From NCBI RefSeq assembly GCF_040954835.1, contig NC_090697.1, positions 17,724,001 through 17,788,000 of the forward strand: a stretch of 64,000 bases of DNA. Direction: 5' to 3'. Position numbers and translations under genes: made by a program. This DNA comes from Lepisosteus oculatus. Taxonomy: Eukaryota; Chordata; Actinopteri; Semionotiformes; Lepisosteidae. How positions within the stretch are numbered: position 1 is the first letter of the stretch; every line of letters starts with the position of its first letter. Shown here piece after piece: positions 25,485 through 36,704 of the stretch. Below the pieces are notes generated by a model that was not told where the DNA came from, ran no database searches, and saw only the letters and a list, made by a program, of their open reading frames with translations.

Positions 25485-28400
25485 CTGTTAAAATATCACA
25501 CAAACAAAGGAAATGGAAGAAAAGAGAATGTGATATTAGAAAAGCATACATATACAGACATTGACAATCTTGAAAAAAATGGTTCCAAATGAAGGGTCAA
25601 ACACCTGACTGCAAATTTGGAATGACATATATAAATACATGAACAATTCTGGAAAGTATGCATTTCCATTCTCAGACAATCATAATAATGGAAACATATG
25701 AGTAATATCATTAATGTTTCTGTCCACCTTATAGTGGTGGGCAGGAAAAAAATGTTTCTCCCAAACAGCCCAGTAATGTTAAAATGTGCTGTTATATTAA
25801 TCTCTAGTGATTTCACATATAATACAAGGTCACAAAGAAATTGGTTATGTACCGTGTTGAAGTAATTTTGTGAATGCTGTATTGCATGGCCCCAAATGCC
25901 GGTACAGTATGTGATAAATTAAAAGGAACCAACCATTTTTCTTGCTTTCATGAGTGTCACTACAGAAGCTTGAGCGGGATCTTGCACCCAGTCCTGGGAG
26001 CTTCTCGTCTGAGTTTTTCCTTAAGCTTTCCACTAAGAGAGGTCGAAAGGGTTCTCGTCCAACACAGACCAACACATTGGGACACTGCATGAGACCCTGG
26101 ATAGTGTCAATCTGAAATAAAGCATATACATTCTGTTAAATATTGCAGACATAACATGAAAACCATTTATTTTACATTTGTAAGCCAGACAAGAAGTATT
26201 TTTTATTATTGCATTACTGTACATAAAGGGAAAAGAAAATTAGATCTGCTTGTGGAAACAATAAGGGAAACATTTGAACTCAGATTTAGGTATTATTAAG
26301 CTTCCTATTCCCAAAGACAGTTGTTAATCAAGAGCAGTACTGAAACACACAATAAAAGATAACATTAAGAGCACAGAGAGACAACAAGGATGGAGTACAA
26401 CAAGAAGGAGAAGAAGAGGACAAGAGTAGAGAGAAGAGGGGAGTTGGAACTTGATCATCCAAACAAAACCTGACTGGAGCTAGTTATTGCTACCTTGCCA
26501 AAGCTTACCTTGTCACCAAAGCTGCGCCAGAAAACAAAGAATTCATATGCCTCTAATTATACCAACTACTTGTGTATATTTTGTAAAAGTCACTTAAAAG
26601 TTTGGGGTTATAAATATTTATTTTATGTATTGACCCAACCATTCAGTCAATTCCTGATTTTCACCATTTTTCGTAACCCCCTCCCCCCATTTGTAACAAT
26701 ATGTATATACTCTTACTTGTATGTATCCCCTAGAAGAGAGAACAGATTATGGAACAAGAAATTGGATTTTAAATCTTGCTTGTTTGATTTTGCTTTTTGA
26801 AAAAAAACTGAAAAATGTTGATAATTCAAAAGATTCAAATGTATCAGGTTTATTCTTATATACTATATATAAAAGTAAAAGCTGTAATAGCCAAATGTAA
26901 TGTAATAGATGCAATGCCCTTAGCTTAGTACAATTTCTTCTGTAGTATACAGTAGTAAGAAAATTGTTTAACATTGTTTTAGGATGTTGTTGTACCACTG
27001 TTATAGAAACAAGAAAAAAAACATGAGTATACTTCAGATCACAGGAGCTCACCTCTTCATCTCTCTCTAAACTTTCTTATTTAGTGTAAAATAATGAAGC
27101 AGAATTGTTTATCTTATTTAATTTCAGACTCGAAGTAAGACATATTTGGTATTTTTCAATTTTTATGAAACAGAGTTAATTGCATCCCTGTTCACATTGT
27201 TACTGTCTCTGCCAAATCTGTATCAACCTCCTTGGTTTAAATAACACAAAAGAATATATTTTTGTTATTCCAGGCTGACCTGCTTCTAACATTTCAAAAT
27301 AGCTCTGGCTCACCCAGGATGAATAGACAGGACTGTGAGCACTGACTGTTCATCATGTTCTAAAATTAGAGATGCATAAAAAGAGTAACATATCATCCTG
27401 AAATTTTGTTTCAGACTACAGTATTTTAAGCAACTACTGTATATAATGAGAAGAGACCTGTGGCAGAAAGGAATAGCATGGACACTACCTAATTGTGCGG
27501 TGATAATATAAGATAAGAAGATTTTATTATCCCCTGAGGGAATTTTTTAATGGACACCCAGCACTCCTGTACATTTAAATAGAGTACATTTATTACACTT
27601 ATTTAAACAAAAAAATAAGAAGAAAATAAAAACATTGCACATTATTCAATTACAAAAAATAAGAAAAACATTGCACATCACTCTATTGCACATGTACAGT
27701 ATAACACATAACAACATGTAACATTTAGAACACATATTGCACTCAAGTGAGTTGTAAGAGTCAAAATTGTGTTCATCCTTGACATTTGCGTTGACAGCTT
27801 TAATGGATAGTGGAACAGAGGAATGTTTGTATCTGTTTGACTTACATTTGGGAACCCTAAAACGTTTGCCAGAAGGAAGAAGTTGATATTCAGAGTTGAG
27901 GACGTGGGAAGGATCTGATATAATATTTTCCTGCCTGTTTGATTATACAGTATATTATTCAAAGATTGTCTGCAGGGAGAGGTGCTGTTTCACTCCCATG
28001 ACCTTCAAAACTGTCTGGATGAGGCAGGTTATTTGCGATTCAAAAAGAACTGATAGATTACCAAACCACACTGAAATACAATATCTGACAATGCTCTCGA
28101 TTACAGCACGGTAAAAGAGTAGCATTACTTCCTGTCGAACCCCAACACTCTTAGTCTTCGCAGGAAATATAAGCGCTGCTGAACTTTGGAGCAAACACTC
28201 CAAAGTATTAAACTTTTGAATATGGTATTAAACACCCTTTTAAGTAAAAAAGCTGAAAGATGACTAAAGAGGAAGGTGAAACAAAGTATATCTTGCTATT
28301 GAGACACTACAAGCTCCTTTATTTCCTTAATAAAGACATTAGGCCTCTACATAAATTTAAACTGTGCTGCCACAGCCTGGTTCTTTGAGGTTAGTTGTAT

Positions 28401-31400
28401 AGATTAATTTATTGTTTCTGGCAAATGTGTTCCTCCGTGTATTCTTAGAAAGCCATAACTGTATCAGCAATAAAATTAAAAGTGTTGGCAATGATTACTT
28501 TTTGGAGGCTATCTAAAAGTATATTAGTATTGTTTCCAGAATTATACTCAGAGGACCTTTTTTTTGTTGTGTTGTTTCTGAGTCTGCAGGCTGTCATGAA
28601 TTGATGCTGTTGGGCTTTGATGGATGCCAGCGAAGATGGTGATTAAGTCAGAATTCTCCCACACTCTGCCCTCTGTACAATTAAGTTGAATTTTAGTTAA
28701 GGGCAGTTTTCATGGCTGCACCTAGTACTGCATGCCCCAGTGAATTAGAGCAGCAGTAGAGCCTGGCACACCCTCCCCCGAAGCAACGGGTCAGAAAGGC
28801 AGTAAGCAAGTAGCTCCTTACCTCACCGGCCGCAACTGCAGACACCACAAATTCTTTTTGATGGCTCACCATGGCAACTATCATGTCTGCCCAATACACA
28901 GGTATTGCTGGTAGGACAGTAATAGGGATCTTTGAAGTGTGGTTTCAGTGCTTCTTTTTTTATTTTTTCTTACTCAGTCAAGTCCCTGTCTTTTATGGGT
29001 TGCAAATGTAAGAATGTAAGGAACACATTCTGTTTTTTTACCACCATCTAATAATCACTATCCCTGGACTGGTCAGGTGACAAGATCTACCACCCATTAC
29101 ATCTCTAACATGTTCACACCTTCTGATCTAGAGCAAAAAAATAAATTGCTTAGGAGATTGCTGTCAAAACTGTACTTGATTCTAAAGGAACAATTTCAAA
29201 ATAACAGTATATAATAAGAGTATTGTGTAATAGTGATGTAACATTTCACACAGTGTCAATTGTTCGTGTATTTCCTTGACTAATGTGTTAGCTAAAGCTA
29301 CACTTATTTTGATTAACAGTTAACTGTTTTGCAGAAATATTTACAACTGAGAATGTATAACAGAAGGAGCATCTCTTGTTTGCAAATAGGTACCCTGTGA
29401 GAAGTGCTCCACCTCCACTATACAGATTGTGTCATTGATGCCCACAGGCAAAAGATAACCTCAGCATTTAGTAACATGGCAATTCCTCTTCAGTCTATGT
29501 CCTGCGGGAGCAACATACTCTTCCTTCACACTGCTGCAGCAGGATCATGCATCTGTTTGCCTCCACACTAAGGAGCCCCAGTGGATAGGCTGGGATTGCT
29601 CGAAACCTTGTTTTCTCTGGGATGGAACAGTGGGGCAGGGATAATGAGAAAAGCCATCTTCCAGAGATGATGTGTTTACTGAGATCTCAAAGGGGCTCAT
29701 GGGGCCAAGATAAAGAGGAAATCCCCAGAGCTGTACCAAAGCTGTACTTTGTCCAGACCTCACATTTTAGATTAGTAAGTTGCTCTGTTACTCAGAAACA
29801 AAACAGCATGAGCTCCCAAGGGGGTTAAAGGGACAGTTCCTCTTAATAAACTTCATATTTTCCATTTAAATCTCACTTAAGTTTTTGTCAAAATTACATC
29901 TTGATGTTTTCTGAGCTGCACTAAAGAAACACAAATCTGAGAAACAATTGCATAATTACTTTCAGAGTAGCCTTGCTGGGATTCAGCAACCAAAACAGCA
30001 CCACTCTCACTCAAGGGCTAATGGCTCTTTTTACCCACAATTTTAAGGTACAGTATGTAAGCCTTGGCAACTATTAAAAAAAAACTCAATGCAACATTGT
30101 GTGCTTCCACTATTTCCAAAGACTACATTTATAAACATATGCAGCATTTAACTTAAATGAACCTGTTTACACAAAGCCTCTATTGATCTCTCCTGTTCTT
30201 AGCACTGACATGTTCCTTGGAGCAGCTTTAGGTCACTGAAGAAGACATTCACCTCTTCTTACCCTGGCCATGTGAACAACATTAACTGCTTACCTCCAAT
30301 AGAGTCAGCTGACAAGCATCACAGGTGGCTTCAGTGGAGGTTAAATGTAACTCCCCATTTAACTAAAGGGGATTATACAGCATTTACCGTCGTCACAAAG
30401 TAGCGATTTCTACATATCACATAACGGGGCAGAGCAGTTGTTGCTGGTTCAAATCCTGTGGCTGGGCCCCTGAACAAGGCTCCTAACCCCCACCCCCACC
30501 TGCTCCAGGTCCATGGCTGACCCTGAGCTCTGACCCCAAGCTTCTCTCTCCGTGCCTGTTGTGCCTGTGTATCTCATGGAGAGCAAGTTGAGGTATGTGA
30601 AAAGAAAAATTCCTAAAGCAAGAAATTGTATATGGCTAATAAAGTGATCTTATCTTAACCATATTTGTGAAATTTAGCCATACTGTATATGCAAGAATGG
30701 CATGAGAAGAGCTTAGTTTTCATTACAGTCTGACCTATCCTGAAATTAGTTTGATTAAAAAGTATTTTTTATTCAGTTAATACACTGTATGACCAATTTT
30801 CAGGTACCAAAACATTATTTTCATCTGTTCTATATTATGTATCTTGTATTTTACTTGGTGTAAAACACAACAAAAATATTTGTCAGAACTTTTTTTATTT
30901 GTCCTTCTCCTTTTTAAAAAAAGACAGCTTTTCTCTCGATTCCAGTGGATCCAGCCATCACCAGCAAGCCTCCATGCTTGCAAATGCAAACACAGAAGTT
31001 GACACTTTCTAAACCACAAAAATATTGCCATTCACTGTTTTGTTTGTCCGTGGTAGAGAACCATGTATTGCTGAATTCATTAAAAATACAACATTCAGAT
31101 ATTTGTCTCAATGTATGCCTGAGCCCCCCAAAATAGAAGGCCATCTGCAAACTGAATATTTTATTACCTTAGCAATGTTTGTGAGATATTATATATACAA
31201 GAGTTTGTATTTGCTGATAGGGGTTGATTGATATGTTTGATTTGGTTTATATTTCCAAGTCTCTATTGTGATCAAGCTGAAGATGAAGTCTCAGCCAATA
31301 GGTCTTAATAATGAATGACCAATGAATGACAGTAGAATTAAGAAATAATATGTACTGTACATCTACCTGAGTGAATTTATTTCAAATGAATGGATGTGAA

Positions 31401-34201
31401 ACAAAGGGAAAGCTATACAAGCTACATTAGTATTTCCATGGCAGTAATTTACTTGAGCCGATTTATCTTTTTCAAAAAAACACTCACTGAATACCTCAGA
31501 GTCCTGTAACTACGGAAAGACAGGTATTACTTACAACTATTGTACTGCATATATCTTACTTATTGTGCTGTATAACAGCTTAATCCAATAATCCAGGAAG
31601 GCAGCCAGCAGTGTTATTTAAATAGTCCTTCTCACTGATATGACTTGTCTGAATTGTTGAATTCCTCTGCAGAAAGCATTAACCCTGAGGCATAAGCCTT
31701 GCTTATTAACAGGCACAACTCATTTATTAAAAATATGGAATAACATGTAAATTATATCATCCATATTCCAAAAACAGTGGATATTACAGACATATGGTAA
31801 TTTATGAAAATTAACTGTATTTTAGATTAATTGGACTGCGCAGTGAAAATGTTGCTACTTAACTTTGTTTAGATACAAACTAGGGTATGTGGATCTTTTC
31901 TGCAATTAATCAAACCTGGTTCTTTATCATGACTAAGTATTTTTTCTGGGTCCTTCTTTTTCCTTCCACAGGGAGAAAAAAACGTTTTTAAAAATAAATT
32001 CAAAATGCAACCAATTGACAGGATTTCTCATGTTAAGCGATTTGTCTTAGGTTCAGTCAAATACTAGTGATGAAACTACTTGAAGAATATGAAGGGATAG
32101 CGTACTTACACTAATATGTGGGTTATAACCCCTCCAGATGAGGAAATGACCATGTGGTTAGAGATCAGTTTTGTCAAATCCCCCCTTCACTTGTGAAGGG
32201 TGAGCCAGGGAGAAAATGCTGCAATGGTGAAATTGGAGTGAAGAGAGAGCTGCTAGAAAAGATACACAGAGCACCCTATGCATCCAGGGAGCTTTTGAGG
32301 TCAAGAAAGAGGAAGTTTGAGATTGGAATTTCACCTAGTCCTGAACTTCTGTTTTATAACATCGCTTCAATTAGAACGATCTGATGAATAGGAAGGGATA
32401 GCGTACTTAATACTTTGGATTGAACTTGCCTGGCTGAGGGAGGTTGGGGATCAGTGCTGTCATATCCCCCCAAAAGAATTCCTACAACACAGATGCAAAC
32501 TGTGAACACTGAGCTAAGAGCAAGTTGGTTCAACTGCTGTTTCGCAATAACCAAGAAGAACATGCGTGTGGCACTGAATGAATGAGAAGCAAGTACGATG
32601 TTGGCTTGAGCTTGATTTATTGAGTAGATTCAGATATATAGTGAATTAGAGTATGATGCAGGGTTGAGCTTGAGAAGCATGTGCAGTATGATGCAGATGA
32701 TAAAACATGAGTAAGGAAACAGGTGGCCATACTAGAGCATCACTATCAGGAGCCTGATATTGAATCTCTGTGGTGGGCAGCGAATTAATCTGCAGTGACC
32801 AGAAAGAGTAGCTTGATGCAGAATTAGGAAAAGAGCTACTACTTGGTCAAGGTTCCTAGATGGAATGGATAAGAAAATATTTCAAGAGGAACCCCCAAAA
32901 GAAATATCAGCTACATATCTGTCTGGAAGCCTTGGGAGGGGGAAGAGTTGAGGGCTCCCACCACACCAGTTGGACACCAATCAAGGAAAATGCTAGAAAA
33001 GATGCGTGCAGCGCTGTCTGCACCTTTGGGAGCTTGTATGCTTAGGTATGTGTAAGAGGTTAGAATTTGATCTCTCCTCAAACTTCTGTTTAACTAAACC
33101 CTTTAAGTAACAGGCATGTCTACATTTTCTAGAAGATTACATGAGCAAGGAGAATCACCGTGCTGCAGGAAGCATCTTAACATGGAATGGAGCTGGCAAG
33201 TGGCTAATATAGAAAAGGTTTGAACTTCGCTTGAGATGGCACAAGATTATTGTGACTGGGCATGACAGTGATGAGATATTGGGAAATGCAGGAAATTATG
33301 TTAAAAATGTGTGTACATATGCAGATAGATGAGCTATCTAGATTAGGTGATATAAGACAGAAAATGGAAGTAAATAATTAGATTATTTTTACATTTAGCC
33401 ATGATTTCACATTACTAGAAATTTCAAACACAAAGTACTTCACAGCACTCTGTAAAAATAAGTTGTCATATTTAACCAAGCAAAATCCAGGAAATGACAA
33501 TATGCTTCAGGTCCATTAAAAAGATTATGGTCTACACTTGAAAGTACCACACCGAATGCTCTTACCTTTCGCCCATCTAGAGTATAGAGCTTCCTGATGC
33601 TGCACTGCATGAGCTCTGAGATCTCATCAATGAAGACTTTGAGGCTGCGAGCAGTTCTCCTGCTCAGGATGATAGATCTCCTGACTGCAGGGTCATTGTT
33701 CTTCACCAGCACAATCCGCCTGGGGTGTCTGTGGAAGGGCTGGCTAGTTTGGCTCCCAGGCCCATCATCCAGATGTGACAGGCGTCTGCGTGTGTGGTGT
33801 AGATGGCTGCCCTGCCACAGTGTGGGCTTCCTCCCAGGCCCTTCGATGTTGATGGGTTTCACCTGGCGGCGGTCCGAGCAGAGGTAGCACCCCCCGTCCT
33901 CCAGCTGGTCCAGGTGGTTGATACAGCGTGTGCCGCGGGGGGTTGTGATGGTTCGCACTCCAAAAGGCAAGGGCACCTTTTGGGAGAGGTCATCCAGAAG
34001 GGCATCAAAGCACTTAAAGCTGCGCTTGTGGATGGCCATCCTTATGCCACCAAATTGGGGATCCCCACTCTTATAAAAAGTGATCTTCTTGGCGGGGGTG
34101 GACACAGTCACATTGGTGGAATTGCGGTTCACTGGTGGAAGGGGCAGGTCATTGTTAAATGGGAGGATGGGGTCTGGATAGCCCAAAGTAGCCCTCTGCA
34201 T
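18571..34201 (-). CDS. rp1l1: RP1L1 orthologue, full coding region (3 coding exons)
   Basis: This encodes a retinitis pigmentosa 1-like 1 protein, a doublecortin-family, microtubule-associated protein of the photoreceptor outer-segment axoneme. The coding sequence is join(34201-33566, 26111-25934, 25484-18571) on the minus strand. Those pieces sum to 7,728 nt, or 2,575 residues plus stop, close to the roughly 2,400-2,500 of mammalian RP1L1. Introns are GT-AG, with phase 0 then phase 1, and the reading frame is continuous across both. Order of parts: DCX1 (about 38-118), DCX2 (about 160-237, split by intron 1), a DGSLSVEMKVRF block (about 335-358), a Cys-rich patch (about 404-460), a Ser-rich repeat zone (about 590-1100), an EVVHEWLRKIP block (about 1400), an RSSSGVDVS block (about 1615-1640), a conserved helical block (about 1815-1925) and a Glu-rich tail (about 2000-2345). 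RP1L1 is preferred over RP1 because of the EVVHEWLRKIP and RSSSGVDVS blocks and the acidic tail. A non-coding first exon probably lies upstream, beyond 34220. Confidence 0.93.
19270..20300 (-). repeat. rp1l1: Glu-rich low-complexity tail of RP1L1
   Basis: About 340 residues are composed mainly of Glu, Asp, Lys, Asn and Thr, with many EE, EEN and EDE runs. Human RP1L1 also has a Glu-rich C-terminal half with a length-variable repeat. Here no exact short unit is repeated, so this is a compositional rather than a strict tandem repeat. A patch of basic and hydrophobic residues (RKQLFKKIILLQAFLRKSG, about 19195-19255) interrupts the acidic sequence just after this stretch. Confidence 0.8.
22990..24530 (-). 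repeat. rp1l1: Ser-rich degenerate tandem repeats inside RP1L1
   Basis: Within the giant exon about eight copies of a degenerate unit follow each other. The core is ER(A/V)xSAMSxSTKASxKS, and most copies have a second part resembling CSxSERxSTPGSSxSE and an acidic spacer. Cores sit near 24185, 24015, 23870, 23770, 23610, 23445, 23285 and 23130, so the period is mostly about 140-170 nt (47-57 residues), with one shorter step. The repeat is coding and in frame throughout. Copies differ at many positions, so the expansion is old rather than recent. Confidence 0.8.
25485..25933 (-). other. RP1L1 intron between coding exons 2 and 3
   Basis: This 449-nt phase-1 intron runs from donor GTTGGT to acceptor TTTTAACAG. 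It is AT-rich. I see no repeat or gene in it. Confidence 0.85.
25934..26111 (-). CDS. rp1l1: RP1L1 coding exon 2: end of DCX2
   Basis: This 178-nt exon completes the second doublecortin domain. It opens in phase 0 after the acceptor TTTATTTCAG and encodes IDTIQGLMQCPNVLVCVGRE, then PFRP, the usual end of DCX2 in RP1/RP1L1 proteins. It continues with a basic Ser/Lys linker. The donor is AATG|GTTGGT, leaving one base that joins TC of the next exon to form Val272. The match of intron phases on both sides is the main proof that this short piece belongs to the gene. Confidence 0.9.
27505..28205 (-). mobile_element. non-LTR retrotransposon 3' end (RT C-terminus)
   Basis: Reading the minus strand from 28203, the translation SVGVRQEVMLLFYRAVIESI then VRYCISVWFGNLSV is the conserved C-terminal part of a fish LINE reverse transcriptase ORF. 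After a frame change it continues as SEYQLLPSGKRFRVPKCKSN. The 3' end at about 27505-27545 reads CCCTCAGGGGATAATAAAAT, a typical tail of such elements. The ORF is broken by frame changes and lacks the catalytic RT core, so it is a dead 5'-truncated copy. Confidence 0.75.
28822..28872 (-). other. possible alternative first exon of RP1L1
   Basis: On the minus strand a short reading frame starts at an ATG in a strong context (GTTGCCATGG) at 28872-28870. It runs 17 codons (MVSHQKEFVVSAVAAGE) to a good donor, GAG|GTAAGG, in phase 0. The next RP1L1 exon at 26111 accepts phase 0, so the two would join in frame and give a form lacking DCX1 and most of DCX2. There is no direct evidence of transcription. 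It may be chance. Confidence 0.2.
30415..30655 (+). mobile_element. tRNA-related SINE copy
   Basis: A B-box-like GGTTCAAATCC is followed by the GCCCCTGAACAAGGCTCCTA type of body seen in fish tRNA-derived SINEs, then an A-rich end with AATAAAGTGATCTTATCTTA. The 5' end is not clear. Confidence 0.5.
32083..33120. repeat. internally repeated segment, unclassified
   Basis: The stretch holds imperfect direct repeats. GGATAGCGTACTTA occurs at about 32094 and again at about 32397. Each copy is followed about 50-60 bases later by a similar TCAGT-TGTCA-ATCCCCCC block. A second pair, CTAGAAAAGATnC followed later by AACTTCTGTTT, occurs near 32251-32355 and near 32992-33092. I do not recognise the family; a decayed interspersed element with an internal duplication is the simplest reading. 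Confidence 0.5.
33566..34201 (-). CDS. rp1l1: RP1L1 coding exon 1: DCX1 and most of DCX2
   Basis: This exon encodes residues 1-212. The start is the ATG at 34201-34199; the next codons upstream reach an in-frame TGA within four codons, so no longer in-frame start exists on this exon. DCX1 carries the hallmark KKITFYKSGDPQFGG, then KVPLPFGVRTITTPRG and LEDGGCYLCSDRR. A basic Pro/Arg/His linker follows, then the DCX2 opening RRIVLVKNNDP and KLYTLDGRK. The donor is AAG|GTAAGA with the cut after 33566 (phase 0). A likely splice acceptor (pyrimidine tract ending CTATAG) puts the 5' edge of the exon at 34220, so about 19 nt of 5' UTR lie on this exon. Doublecortin domains bind microtubules. The exon is richer in GC and CpG than its surroundings. 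Confidence 0.93.
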
Positions 34202-34244
34202 TCTGCCCACTCATTCCACACTATAGATGAAGAAAAAGAGACAA

Positions 34245-34600
34245 ATTTCAATTATGTAGATTCTAGTTTATTTAGAAAACTAGTCAGGTTTGCAGACAAT
34301 ACCAAAATAGAATAATAAGCAAAAACTTTTGAAGCAGAAAAGGATGTTTCTAAAAGAGTTAGACAAATTAAAGACTGGGAGAACATCTGGCACGTGATGT
34401 GTAATGTAGAAAAATACAGAATGTTAAGTGCAGCTAATAAAGCATTAACTATAGATACAAAATGGAAAACACTGAATGTTACTTATGACAAATACTTTAG
34501 TGTTTACGTTATAACATTATTTACATCATCAGGACAATGTGGGGAAGCAGTAACGACAGCAAACAAAATCTTAGGACCTATAGTTAATTCCTCAACGTCC
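34245..34600 (+). mobile_element. decayed CR1-type LINE RT fragment
   Basis: TTTGCAGACAATACCAAAAT (reads F-A-D-N-T-K, the eroded FADDTK motif of CR1/L2-like reverse transcriptases) is followed by GACTGGGAGAACATCTGGCA and later GGGGAAGCAGTAACGACAGC, AAACAAAATC. These match the order of a CR1-like RT segment, with stop codons and frame changes. It lies just outside the RP1L1 first coding exon. Confidence 0.6.
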
Positions 34601-36704
34601 ATATATGGTACAAGTCATTCTTTGGGCCAGGGTTTCTCCTGGGTGACTCCACCCTGAATAAGACACTAGCCTAACCCAGCAATGGTTGTCCCCATCTGGT
34701 GTAGCTAGGTTGATTGCATCAACTGGGTTAAAGTATCTCACTCAAGATATAAAGTACAAATGTAAAACAAATATAATAAAATGATTTAATGGTAAGTGTA
34801 ATTAGGGTGTTAACAGTTGCATCCATCCCAGCAAAGCATTTTAAAAAAGCTTGTTTCTCCTTAAAATAAAACACACAATTCACAATTTCTTAGATAAGAA
34901 ATAGAACTTTTGTAAATTACAGATTTTTAAATGCAAAATGACAGCAATTCTGAATAATACAGAAACCATTGGCTTTCCCTGCTTTGCAGACAGCATGTAA
35001 GTTATACTAATGCTAACCAATGTACCACCTTCGCGAAATATGTTCTTAAAATTATTTCTGCCACTATATTTTATTCCATCTTATTCTGAAACATTGACAG
35101 GAGTTAATAAATTGTGGAGCACCTAATTAACACTGGGGTGTTAATTCTCTTTTTTTGAGTTTCTTGATGGATATTATCCTTGTCCTGAGCAACTCAAGAG
35201 TTGACTTTTCCATTTTTGTTTTTTAACAGCCTATGAATAAGTTTCCTTAAGTGCAGTTGGTAGAATATCGTCAGTCTTGGGAGTCTTCAAAGCTAATACT
35301 TTTTAATATAGAATGTTAATGTAGACATATCGTTATTTTTTTCTTTGGTAAACATCTAAGCTTTAATAATCAGCTTTGACCTTTTGCATCCTTTAGACAT
35401 GTCCCACTTTAAATCTGAAGGCATTTTACTTTATTCATTCTTGTTGTTTTGGTGTTGTGAAATTGAAAGACCAATAGCTTGTTTATATTAACCTACATTG
35501 TAATAAACATAAGACAAATTACATTTTTACAAAATCAAAAATACATATCATATATATATGTGGTGTGGTCACCTTTTGCTAAACAATAAAATATAGAAAA
35601 CAATCATGTCAAAAACAGTCATTTTTAAATTATTTTCATTAACACTAGGTTTTTGTCTCAAACATAATGGTATTTTTAAAGACAATTTTTAAAACAACTG
35701 CATCTCTTTTAATCACAACTTTAAAAAAAACCTAATTGCTGCAGGTGACCTTCCTAATAATAACTACAGTGCTAAAAAAATCCCAAATGTGCTCATAGAA
35801 CTCTGTATCATCTCCGCGGGACAGGATTTGTCAAATATATGTACATTCATATCAAAATTACAAGGTTATGCATGTTTAAATTCACACTATATTTATATTT
35901 GGAAATTCATCAACATGTTTACTTTGTTTATCTCAAAACTTGTCTATTTCCAGAAATCTTCAAAGTGATTAAGCAAGTTATTCATGTCATACATTTGAAT
36001 CTAATTATCACTTTAACTTGTGAGAAGATTTTTAATCATCACGCTTCCATTTCAAACTAGAAACAAGCATAAATTTAGAAATCCAAAATGTAAATTCATT
36101 TTTGTTAAATATCAGGCTAAAGAAAAGCAAAGTGAGACTGCTTTATATACTGTAGCATCTGCATCAACAGGTTTAGGTAAAGGAGGAAAAAGAACAATGT
36201 TATTCAGGGAGTATACAAGAAACTTGATTGTGGGTTTGTGATTAGTCAACTGTGACTGGAATTCCCAGAGCACATCTTGCCTGGAACTGCAGTTCAGATG
36301 TGCTTGTAAGCCAAACAGAGACACCTGTGTAGTGGCACCTGTGAGCTTAAAGTGTTTTCCTGACCCTCAGCCTGATGCTAGCTCAGCTGTGGGCACTGCG
36401 ATGCTCAAGGGGTAAGAAGAAACAGCTGGCTTGAGTGAGTATATTTCAGAGGATGCGTGTAAGCAGTTGTTTTCCTGTGGTTGAGCAGGAATATAGCAAA
36501 AAGCCAAACTGTTAAACCACTGCTGATTCCAAATTGGGAGTTGCAAGTAAGACAAAAAAAATGTTTTCTCTAAATCTGAAAAGAAAAAAGAAACAAAAGA
36601 AATTGGGCTAAAGTCTTACTAGCCAGCTCAGTAATGTTTGTGTAGCTGATTACATTACCATTTTGTGTAAAACATGTTTACTATTATGTATATCTGCCTT
36701 ACAG
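34601..36704. other. intergenic, AT-rich
   Basis: I see no supported gene or classified repeat. The stretch 36240-36520 is more GC-balanced and could hold an upstream exon of the candidate gene at 36705. The RP1L1 promoter and non-coding first exon may lie here or further right but could not be located. Confidence 0.5.

Larger units (their letters stand above)
26112..33565 (-). other. RP1L1 intron between coding exons 1 and 2
   Basis: This 7.45-kb phase-0 intron contains a purine-rich stretch near 26345-26450, a LINE 3' end at 27505-28205, a possible alternative first exon at 28822-28872, a tRNA-related SINE near 30415-30655 and an internally repeated segment at 32083-33120. The remainder is AT-rich sequence without an evident gene. 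Moderately GC-rich stretches near 29390-29830 and 30910-31150 have no assignment. Confidence 0.8.

Noticed and set aside
27505..28205. Possible protein-coding gene in the RP1L1 intron
   Set aside because: The translation is a LINE reverse-transcriptase fragment with frame changes.
33803..34315. 170-codon plus-strand ORF over the DCX exon
   Set aside because: Antisense of the well-supported RP1L1 first coding exon; runs into the CR1 relic.
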